Of a DNA stretch of 54,309 nt, positions 26,625 to 33,642 are shown piece by piece. The DNA comes from Paraburkholderia polaris (GTDB lineage Bacteria; Pseudomonadota; Gammaproteobacteria; Burkholderiales; Burkholderiaceae). The translations under genes and the position numbers were made by a program. Positions within the stretch are counted from its first letter, which is position 1. Each line of letters begins with the position of its first letter. Location: NCBI RefSeq assembly GCF_012927345.1, contig NZ_JABBGJ010000057.1, forward strand, positions 1-54,309, given 5' to 3'. The notes below the pieces were generated by a model. The model made no database searches and was not told where the DNA came from. It saw nothing but the letters and a program-made list of their open reading frames with translations.

Positions 26625-27346
26625 CTGCGGCCCGCGGGAGTCAGCAATTTACTCTGCTCAACCATCGCGCCAAACAGCAGCCCAATGGTCGTCCACATAA
26701 TCACCTGCATTCCGATTGCCGCGACGCGGAACTTCCACAACAGCACCGCCGGGAAGGCCGCCGGCACTTCGTTGATCGTCGGCATCGACAGCTGCACGGC
26801 AGCAATGATCACGACAAACACCACACCGGCTACGATCGAGCCATTCCACGCGCCCAGCTTCAGCGCCGCGCGCCGCCGCACCTTCAGCGAAAACACCAGC
26901 GCGGCTAGCGAGATCGCAATCATCAGGAAGAACAAGCCGGTGCGCATCCCGATCGTCTCAGGGTCGCCCACCGAAGGTGGATTCGCCGGATATTTGACGT
27001 TAGGGACGATCACCAGCGCGATAAACGCGCCAAGCGCCAGCCATGCCGACAACGCGCGCGCACTCAACGCGCCGACCCGACCGTACGCATACGCGAACAC
27101 CAGTGCGAACAGGCCACCGAACGCGGCGCCATACGTCACCACGCCCGTCAACAATCCCAAGCCCGATTGCGTGTCGCGGCTCACCAGTTCGGGTTCGGGC
27201 GCTTCGCCTTTGGCGGCGTCGGCCCTTTCCTCGAAAGAGATCGCCTGATCGACCTGCGGCTCGCCCACCAATCTGGCGAAGCCGAACGTGAGCAATCCCG
27301 CGGCGATGCCTGCAAGCATCCCGCGTACCAACAATTTACCAACCAT
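26600..27346 (-). CDS. cbtA: CbtA, cobalt transporter membrane subunit (248 aa)
   Basis: This inner-membrane protein is predicted to import cobalt for cobalamin synthesis. It starts with LLVRGMLAGIAAGLLTFGFA followed by RLVGEPQVDQAI, the classical CbtA N-terminus. Five or six hydrophobic segments follow, spread over the whole length, including GLLTGVVTYGAAFGGLFALV and AWLALGAFIALVIVPNVKYP. The partner CbtB is encoded 11 bp upstream, and a cobalamin riboswitch precedes both, so expression should fall when B12 is plentiful. The 3' end lies inside a repeated palindromic unit. Confidence 0.9.
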   Translation of the reverse strand: MVGKLLVRGMLAGIAAGLLTFGFARLVGEPQVDQAISFEERADAAKGEAPEPELVSRDTQSGLGLLTGVVTYGAAFGGLFALVFAYAYGRVGALSARALSAWLALGAFIALVIVPNVKYPANPPSVGDPETIGMRTGLFFLMIAISLAALVFSLKVRRRAALKLGAWNGSIVAGVVFVVIIAAVQLSMPTINEVPAAFPAVLLWKFRVAAIGMQVIMWTTIGLLFGAMVEQSKLLTPAGRSAAKSAYL

Positions 27347-27357
27347 GTTCGACTCCG

Positions 27358-27579
27358 TTAGTGGCAGGGAAAGCCGAGCAGATGGCGGCCGTCGTGCACG
27401 AATTCATGCACATACATGCCAGGCACCAGCGACGTGGCGCCTTCTTCCGCACCAACGAAATAAATCGCGAGCAACAGCAGCAAGCCGCCGAACACGACCC
27501 AAGGCAGCAGTTCACGCAGTGGAATCGGCGTAGGTTGGGCGACGGGCTGCGTCGCGGCATCGAAAACAGCGTTGGTCAT
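27358..27579 (-). CDS. cbtB: CbtB, small cobalt transporter subunit (73 aa)
   Basis: This small protein has one membrane helix (LPWVVFGGLLLLLAIYFVGA) and a histidine-rich end, HEFVHDGRHLLGFPCH, that is characteristic of CbtB and is thought to bind cobalt. The start at 27579 is chosen because AGGAG lies 9 nt upstream. The in-frame ATG at 27588 directly abuts the Shine-Dalgarno sequence and is unlikely to be used. The gene is followed by cbtA after 11 bp and sits just downstream of the cobalamin riboswitch. Confidence 0.9.
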   Translation of the reverse strand: MTNAVFDAATQPVAQPTPIPLRELLPWVVFGGLLLLLAIYFVGAEEGATSLVPGMYVHEFVHDGRHLLGFPCH

Positions 27580-27632
27580 AATGGACATCTCCTGGGGGTA
27601 ACGCGCCCCGATAGTCGATTGAAGAGGGATGG

Positions 27633-27720
27633 TGCGAAGCTCAGGTCTGGCTTTCGGCTCGTGAATGCCGATTACAGTGGCGCGACCGCGCCGGGCTCTC
27701 ACCGGCTTCCGTGCTTCGCA
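27633..27720 (-). promoter_or_regulatory. Cobalamin riboswitch upstream of cbtBA
   Basis: Read on the minus strand, a closing stem GCGAAGC/GCTTCGC encloses GGAAGCCGGTGAGAGCCCGG, then CGCCACTGTAATCGG and AAAGCCAGACCTGAGC. These match the conserved core and the box AGYCAGnnnnCCTG region of cobalamin riboswitches. The peripheral arm after CACTGT is short, as in compact variants. About 30 nt further on, GGGG-CGCGTTA-CCCC forms a hairpin directly before the AGGAG of cbtB and could act as the expression platform by hiding the ribosome binding site. Confidence 0.9.
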
Positions 27721-27819
27721 GTGTCGCTATTCTACGCGCTAAACTTTGGCTCCCGGCAACGCAAAAAGCATGCGTCACAAGCGTCCCGCTTTAGTCTGGC
27801 CACAATGGAAATGAACTGA

Positions 27820-28407
27820 ATGGACACACGGCTGTTACTGATCAGCCACGCATCGACCGCGGCGATGCGCGCCGGCCGCTTCCCCGCCGACGATCCGCTC
27901 GACGCACGCGGCCTCGCCGAAGCAGGCGCCGCGTGCGCGCCTCTGTCGATTCCGGACAACGCGGCAATTTTCGTCAGCCCTGCCGTCTGCGCGCGTGATA
28001 CGGCGTCGGCCTTGGGCGTGGCTGCAACGGTCCACGAGGGACTGGCGGATATGGACTACGGCCTGTGGCGTGGCCGCCGCCTCGCCGATCTCGCCGTTGA
28101 AGCGCCGCAAGAGCTCGCCGCATGGACACACGATCCCGACGCTGCCGCGCATGGCGGCGAGTCATTTACTCAACTCGTAAAGCGGGTGGGGCAGTGGCTC
28201 GACGCGTTAGACAATGCGTTGAGCGAAGAACCGCGCAATGCGCAAAATATTGTGGCCATCACGCACGCGCCGGTAATCAGAGCCGTCATCGTTCATGCGC
28301 TCGGGGCGTCGCCGGCCGTGTTTCCGCGCATCGAGATCGCACCGCTCGCGATGGTCGAGTTGCGACGCTCGCGACGCGGCTGGGCATGGTGGCCGGCATC
28401 ACAGTAA
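27820..28407 (+). CDS. Histidine-phosphatase-family protein with altered active site (195 aa)
   Basis: The fold matches the histidine phosphatase (phosphoglycerate-mutase-like) family, which includes CobC. The nucleophile-position histidine is kept at H10, but the usual RHG is SHA. The second conserved arginine is C57 in SPAVCARDTA, the acidic residue is D78 in ADMDYGLWRG, and the distal histidine H149 is kept in AITHAPVIRA. With both key arginines gone, activity is doubtful. The gene is divergent from the riboswitch-cbtBA unit, so a link to cobalamin metabolism is possible but unproven. Confidence 0.8.
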   Translation: MDTRLLLISHASTAAMRAGRFPADDPLDARGLAEAGAACAPLSIPDNAAIFVSPAVCARDTASALGVAATVHEGLADMDYGLWRGRRLADLAVEAPQELAAWTHDPDAAAHGGESFTQLVKRVGQWLDALDNALSEEPRNAQNIVAITHAPVIRAVIVHALGASPAVFPRIEIAPLAMVELRRSRRGWAWWPASQ

Positions 28408-28569
28408 CGGCGGCCGCAATGTCTGCCGTGCGCGGACCGCCGAGTCGAAACTCATGTCATACGCGGAGGCAAAAATCCCCTTTGCATCATGCCCGATGCC
28501 GTCGATCACAAACGTTCGATGCCTCCGTGGCAGACACCGCACCGTCACGCAGATTCGAGCTCGCCTCGC

Positions 28570-29646
28570 TCATTGCTCGCATCCTTTGGTGTCGAACATC
28601 GCCGACAATGCGCAAACGGACGTCAGCATGCGCGCGCCATCGTGGCCGACGCCCGGCACGATATGCAAGCTCTGCTTCAAGCCTTCCGGATGACGCGACT
28701 GGATGTACCGGTAGTACGCCTCTGCGCGCGCGAAGCGCTGCGGACCTTGCGCTTCGGCGGCACAGCTTCTATCGAGCGCGCTTTGCTGCGGATCGGTGTC
28801 CGCGCCGCCGACCAGGTAGTCGATCCGGCGCGACGCATAGGTCGCTTCGAGTTGCGCGGGCGAGCGGTCGTCGAGGTACGGCGGCCGATTGTCCATGCCG
28901 TATTTCCACTGATTGAAGTCAGCGCATTGCGCGGCGTCGAACGGCGCCGCGACACCTTGCGCGTTCGGCCGTTGCGCATCGAAGTACGCATACGTTGATG
29001 GGTTCGCCACCACGTAGCGCACGTCGATGCCTTCACGGGTCAGGGCGTCGATGTTACGCGCCGCCACAGCATAGCGCTGCACAACTTGCCCACCACCCGA
29101 ATGCCCTGCGACCACCACATGCTGCAGATTCGGAAACAGCTTGCGATCCGCGAGGCGCGTAACAATCGCGTCGAGTACCGCGTACGAGCTGATGGGCAGC
29201 GGCCCTCGCGCCGCTTCGCCGCCCATCCACGCGTCGCCCTTCCAGCGCAGCAGATCGGCCGGTTCGTTATGCACGCGCGTGTCGAGCGTGGCAAGGAATT
29301 GCGGCGCGATCAGGAGCGTGCTGTCGGTATCCGCATGCGCGGCGTCGCGTGCATTCTGCGCGGTGCGGAAGTACACGTCCGCGTTGCGCAACTTGCCGTG
29401 AATCACGATTACTGCACGCGTCACCTGCGGTTGCGCGACGTTCCAATCCTTCGACAGATACAGCGGAAATTCAGCTTGCCCTTGCGGCGTGTCGATCGCG
29501 AACCGTGTATCCGAGATCGTCGCTACCGGTTTCAGATGGGACTCGTCGGGATGCACCGCGAATGCCGGTTGCGTGAGCGATACCAGCATGGCGGCGCCGG
29601 CTGCCGCGCACCCGATCGCCAGACGTCGTGAAAGATTGAATGTCAT
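28570..29646 (-). CDS. Secreted alpha/beta hydrolase (358 aa)
   Basis: This exported protein starts MTFNLSRRLAIGCAAAGAAM with a twin-arginine-like pair and a cleavage site near AFA. The body has an alpha/beta hydrolase core, with the strand VTRAVIVIHGKLRNADVYF near residue 75 and the nucleophile elbow HVVVAGHSGGGQVVQRYA. The catalytic histidine is probably the one in PGVGHDGARM near the C-terminus. Several cysteines (ADFNQWK region, DRSCAAEAQ, TSVCALS, KGCEQ) may form disulfides. The substrate is unknown. Its sequence does not resemble a classical lipase beyond the elbow. Confidence 0.8.
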   Translation of the reverse strand: MTFNLSRRLAIGCAAAGAAMLVSLTQPAFAVHPDESHLKPVATISDTRFAIDTPQGQAEFPLYLSKDWNVAQPQVTRAVIVIHGKLRNADVYFRTAQNARDAAHADTDSTLLIAPQFLATLDTRVHNEPADLLRWKGDAWMGGEAARGPLPISSYAVLDAIVTRLADRKLFPNLQHVVVAGHSGGGQVVQRYAVAARNIDALTREGIDVRYVVANPSTYAYFDAQRPNAQGVAAPFDAAQCADFNQWKYGMDNRPPYLDDRSPAQLEATYASRRIDYLVGGADTDPQQSALDRSCAAEAQGPQRFARAEAYYRYIQSRHPEGLKQSLHIVPGVGHDGARMLTSVCALSAMFDTKGCEQ

Positions 29647-29866
29647 GCAGCTTGCTCCTGATCACTGTGCACTGTCTTGAACGCGGCGCATCGTCAAATC
29701 CGTCGTTGATAAACTCAAAAACCCAGAACTGGTGAAGCGCCGCGAAAAGCCCGCGTAACGCGCGCCGCCCAACGACGCAGGCAAACGGCGACCGCGGGCA
29801 TACAAATTGCATCCACAGCGTACCGGCAAAGAAATCAGTCCACTAATTGACGCCAACCCGCTCGCC

Positions 29867-31384
29867 ATGTCAAACAGACCTGCCGCCGGCACACCGGCCC
29901 GCCTTTCCAGCGGAATAGAAGGAATCGACAATGTCCTCGGCGGCGGCTTAACGCCGCACCGCATGTACCTTGTCGAAGGTGCCCCCGGCACAGGCAAAAC
30001 TACCCTCGCGTTGCAATTCTTACTCCAAGGCGTGCACGAAGGCCAGGCGGGTCTATACATCACGCTGTCAGAAACCCGCGACGAGTTGATCTCAGTAGCG
30101 GACAGCCACGGCTGGGACCTCAGCAATTTCAGCATCCTCGAACTCCTGTCCGACGAAGGCCTCGACCCGCAATACGAACAAACCGTGCTGCACCCGGCCG
30201 AAGTCGAACTCGGCGAGACCGTACGCAACGTCATCGAGCAGGTCAACGCGCTCAAGCCCACGCGCATCGTGCTCGACAGCCTCTCCGAATTGCGTCTGTT
30301 GTCGCAGAACCCGTTGCGCTATCGCCGGCAGATTCTCGCGCTCAAGCGCTATTTCGCCACCCGCGAATGCACGGTGCTCCTGCTCGACGACAATACGTCG
30401 GACCCCGGCGATATCCAGCTGCACAGCATCGCGCACGGCGTGCTCAGCCTCGACAACCTCGTGCACGACTACGGCGGCAACCGGCGGCGCATGCGCGTCG
30501 CCAAGATGCGCGGCATCAAGTTCCGCGAGGGCTATCACGACTTCACCCTCGACACCGGCGGCATCCATGTCTATCCGCGCCTCGTTGCAGCGGAGCATCA
30601 TACGGAATTCAATGCGGCAGTGCTCAGTACCGGCACGACTGGCCTTGACGCGCTGCTCGGCGGCGGATTGATCCCGGGCACCAATGCGCTGATAATCGGC
30701 CCGTCCGGCGTCGGCAAAACCACCACTGTGGTGTCGTGCCTGATCGCCGCGCTGGAACGTGGCGAGCGCTGCGTCTACTACGTGTTCGACGAGACCCTCA
30801 CCACGCTGATGATCCGTTGCGCGACGCTCGGCATGCATCTGGCGCCGCACGTCGAGAGCGGTCTGCTGACGCTGCGCCAGATCGATCCGGCCGAGATTTC
30901 GCCCGGCGAATTCGCGAGCGACGTGCGCAAATCAGTCGAGAAGCAGGGCTGCAAGTACGTCGCCATCGACAGTCTGAATGCCTATCTCCAGGCGATGCCC
31001 GGCGAGCGCTATCTGCTGCTGCAGATGCACGAACTCCTCGGCTATCTGAACCAGCAAGGTATCGTCACGATGCTCGTGCTGGGCCAGCACGGCATCATCG
31101 GCGATGTGCAGAACGACATCGACATCAGCTATCTCAGCGACGTCGTCGTCCTGTTCCGCTATTTCGAGCACCACGGCGAAGTGTTGACCGCCGTGACTGC
31201 CGTGAAGAGCCGCGCAAACGCCCACGAGCGCTCGATCCGTCAGTTCCGGCTTGGCAGCGGCGGCGTGGAAGTCGGTGAAGCGCTGCGGGACTTCGAGGGC
31301 GTGCTCTCCGGCCTGCCGTCCTACCGCGGCGGCACCGCCCTGCTCGGTTCAGCGGAGCGCGTCATCGACACGTCGACGCGATAA
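29867..31384 (+). CDS. KaiC-like RecA-type ATPase with two domains (505 aa)
   Basis: This is a double-domain ATPase like cyanobacterial KaiC. The Walker A motifs are GAPGTGKTT (about residues 38-46) and GPSGVGKTT (about 280). The first-domain catalytic pair is S-E (ITLSETRDEL) and the second is D-E (VFDETL) in place of the E-E pairs of KaiC. The KaiC autophosphorylation Ser-Thr pair aligns with S421-Y422 in DISYLSD. The C-terminus aligns with KaiC through RSIRQFRLGSGGVEVGEALR. No KaiA or KaiB gene is nearby. The next gene, a hybrid histidine kinase, starts 4 bp after the stop, so the two probably act in one signalling path. The start at 29867 is chosen over a TTG 20 codons upstream. Confidence 0.88.
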   Translation: MSNRPAAGTPARLSSGIEGIDNVLGGGLTPHRMYLVEGAPGTGKTTLALQFLLQGVHEGQAGLYITLSETRDELISVADSHGWDLSNFSILELLSDEGLDPQYEQTVLHPAEVELGETVRNVIEQVNALKPTRIVLDSLSELRLLSQNPLRYRRQILALKRYFATRECTVLLLDDNTSDPGDIQLHSIAHGVLSLDNLVHDYGGNRRRMRVAKMRGIKFREGYHDFTLDTGGIHVYPRLVAAEHHTEFNAAVLSTGTTGLDALLGGGLIPGTNALIIGPSGVGKTTTVVSCLIAALERGERCVYYVFDETLTTLMIRCATLGMHLAPHVESGLLTLRQIDPAEISPGEFASDVRKSVEKQGCKYVAIDSLNAYLQAMPGERYLLLQMHELLGYLNQQGIVTMLVLGQHGIIGDVQNDIDISYLSDVVVLFRYFEHHGEVLTAVTAVKSRANAHERSIRQFRLGSGGVEVGEALRDFEGVLSGLPSYRGGTALLGSAERVIDTSTR

Positions 31385-31388
31385 CGTC

Positions 31389-33047
31389 ATGGAGCAACGC
31401 GTCCTTATTCTTGCACCGTTTGGCCGCGACGCCGATGTGATTGCCGAGGTCCTGCACAAGGACGACCGCGAATGCGTTGCTTGCCGCGACGCCGACGCGC
31501 TCACCGAAACGCTGGATGCCGGGGCGGGCAGCGCGCTGATCGCCGAAGAGGCGCTCGCGAACGGCCATGCATCGCGCCTGTTCGGCTGGCTCGAACAACA
31601 GCCGGCGTGGTCCGACTTCCCCTTTATTCTGCTTGCGGCCAATCGCGTCGGGCACCGTTCGGCACGCAGCCTCGAAGTGCTCGAACGGCTCGGCAACGTG
31701 GTGGTGCTCGAGCGGCCGCTGAACTCGGAGACGCTGCGGCGCGCGGTGGGGTCCTCGCTGCGGGCGCGCGCGCGGCAGTACGAATCGCGCCGCCATCTGG
31801 CCGAACTAATGGAGGCGCAAGAAGCGCTGGTGCAACTCAACGATTCGCTCGAGAGCCGCATCGCCGAGCGCACGCATGAACTCGCTTCCGCCAACAACCG
31901 GCTGATGATGGAGATTCACGAGCGCGCCAAAGTGCAGGCGGTGCTGGTGCAGTCGCAGAAGATGGAAGCGCTCGGGCAACTCACCGGCGGCATTGCGCAC
32001 GACTTCAACAATCTGCTGAACGTCATCATGGTCAACTCGGAGCTGATCGCGCGGGTCGGCAGCGACGATCGCATTCGCGCAATGGCCGCAAGCGTCAAAC
32101 GCGCGACCGAGCGAGGCGCGAAACTGACCGGCCAGTTGCTGACCTTCTCGCGCAACAGCAATCTCGATCTCAAAGCGGTGGACGTGGTCGCTTTGCTGCA
32201 CGGCATGCGCGACATCGTCACCGTGTCGCTCGGTTCGAGCATCCATTACGTCAACGAATCCGATTGCGAAGAGATGTGGACCGAGGCCGATGCCAATCAG
32301 CTCGAGCTAGCCATCCTCAATCTGGCGATCAACGCTCGCGACGCGATGCCTGGCGGCGGCCAACTGGGCATTCACGTGAAGGAGCGCATAGCCCCCGATG
32401 AAACCCTCGAACCCGGCCGGTATGTCGTGGTCGAAGTCGCCGACACCGGCTCGGGCGTGTCCCGCGATATCGTCTCGCGCGTGTTCGATCCGTTCTTCAC
32501 GACCAAGCCAATCGGCAAGGGCACGGGCCTCGGCTTGAGCCAGGTCTACGGCATTGCGCGGCAAGCCGGCGGCACCGCGCGCCTCTTCAGCGAGGAAGGC
32601 GTCGGCACCACGGTGGAGATCTGGCTGCCGTTGCGCGAGCGCGTGACGCCACAAACCGAAGCGGTATTCGATGTGGAAGAGAACGCGGTCGGCGTACAAC
32701 GCGTGCTGGTGGTCGAAGACGACGGCGAGGTGCGCGCGATGCTGGTCGATTGTCTGAGGAGGCTCGGCTACACCGTAACCGAAGCGGCGGATGGACGGGC
32801 CGGGCTGAACCGTTTGAAGGACGACAACCCCGACTTACTGATGGTCGACTTCGCGATGCCGGGGATGAACGGCATCGACGTCATCGCCGAGGCTCGCAAG
32901 ATGCGCGAGGATCTGCCGGTGATCCTCGCGACGGGTTACGCGGACGTGGATATTTCGGGCCTCGCCGTCAAGCGCTGCACGATCTTGCGCAAACCATTCC
33001 AGCTCGACGATCTGGCGCGTACCGTACGGCTCGGCCTCGTGGCCTGA
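31389..33047 (+). CDS. Hybrid sensor histidine kinase (552 aa)
   Basis: This protein is predicted to be cytoplasmic, with no membrane segment. Residues 1-125 look like a receiver domain without a phosphorylatable aspartate. A coiled coil (about 135-190) leads to the HisKA domain with phospho-acceptor H204 in GGIAHDFNN. The HATPase domain carries NLAINARDAMPGGG, DTGSGV and KGTGLGLSQVYGIARQAGG. A C-terminal receiver (about 435-550) has phospho-acceptor D487 in LLMVDFAMPGMNG and the conserved K in LRKPF. The start at 31389 follows the KaiC-like stop by 4 bp. The longer open frame upstream overlaps that gene and is not used. No output regulator is adjacent. Confidence 0.92.
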   Translation: MEQRVLILAPFGRDADVIAEVLHKDDRECVACRDADALTETLDAGAGSALIAEEALANGHASRLFGWLEQQPAWSDFPFILLAANRVGHRSARSLEVLERLGNVVVLERPLNSETLRRAVGSSLRARARQYESRRHLAELMEAQEALVQLNDSLESRIAERTHELASANNRLMMEIHERAKVQAVLVQSQKMEALGQLTGGIAHDFNNLLNVIMVNSELIARVGSDDRIRAMAASVKRATERGAKLTGQLLTFSRNSNLDLKAVDVVALLHGMRDIVTVSLGSSIHYVNESDCEEMWTEADANQLELAILNLAINARDAMPGGGQLGIHVKERIAPDETLEPGRYVVVEVADTGSGVSRDIVSRVFDPFFTTKPIGKGTGLGLSQVYGIARQAGGTARLFSEEGVGTTVEIWLPLRERVTPQTEAVFDVEENAVGVQRVLVVEDDGEVRAMLVDCLRRLGYTVTEAADGRAGLNRLKDDNPDLLMVDFAMPGMNGIDVIAEARKMREDLPVILATGYADVDISGLAVKRCTILRKPFQLDDLARTVRLGLVA

Positions 33048-33139
33048 AAAGGGACCGCAGGGCGCCTCGGAGAAGTTGTCACATTACGGCGGCAAGCTGC
33101 TGCCGAGTACGTCTTTACAAAAATCTCCAATTCAATAGT

Positions 33140-33167
33140 TTGCTAACGAATATTTAGGCAATACAAT
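33140..33167 (+). promoter_or_regulatory. Promoter candidate for the marR-efflux operon
   Basis: TTGCTA at 33140-33145, a 16-bp spacer and TACAAT at 33162-33167. TTGCTAA and TTAGGCAA form a near-palindrome across the promoter, a plausible site for the MarR protein itself. The expected start lies within a few bases of the ATG at 33175, so the transcript may be nearly leaderless; no Shine-Dalgarno is visible. Confidence 0.5.
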
Positions 33168-33174
33168 ATCGGCC

Positions 33175-33636
33175 ATGTCGAATCTCGATGCCTTGCGCCG
33201 CACCGTTAGCAGCACCCTGGTCGTCGCTGCCAGAAAATGGCGGCGCACGAGCCATGGCGTGCTCGCGGCCTTCAACGTCTCAGAAGCGTGCGCCACCCCG
33301 CTACTGACCGCCAGCCGGCTTGGCGAAGCGGTGCGGCAGGTCACGCTGGCCGATCACATCGGTATTGAAGGGCCCTCGCTCGTGCGGCTGCTCGATCAAC
33401 TATGCGCCGCCGGCCTGATGCGCCGCGACGAAGATCCCGAAGACCGGCGCGCCAAGACCGTGGTGCTCACCGATGAAGGCCGCGCCGTCACCGCGAAAAT
33501 GGAAGAAGAACTCAATACGCTGCGGGCGCAAGCTTTGAAAGGCATCTCGCGCAGCGATCTCGAAGCGACCTTGCGGGTGCTGGCCGCTTTCACGGCCGAC
33601 GCAGCTGCACCGCACAACGCCGGGGATTCCGAGTAA
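33175..33636 (+). CDS. MarR-family transcriptional regulator (153 aa)
   Basis: This is a winged-helix repressor of the MarR family. The recognition region reads TLADHIGIEGPSLVRLLDQL CAAGL, and the wing is DEDPEDRRAKTVVLTDEGRA, both typical. The first gene of the efflux operon follows 6 bp after its stop, so it most likely controls export in response to an aromatic or phenolic ligand (inference from family and context). The N-terminal helices would form the dimer interface. The length is normal for the family. Confidence 0.9.
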   Translation: MSNLDALRRTVSSTLVVAARKWRRTSHGVLAAFNVSEACATPLLTASRLGEAVRQVTLADHIGIEGPSLVRLLDQLCAAGLMRRDEDPEDRRAKTVVLTDEGRAVTAKMEEELNTLRAQALKGISRSDLEATLRVLAAFTADAAAPHNAGDSE

Positions 33637-33642
33637 CGGTTT

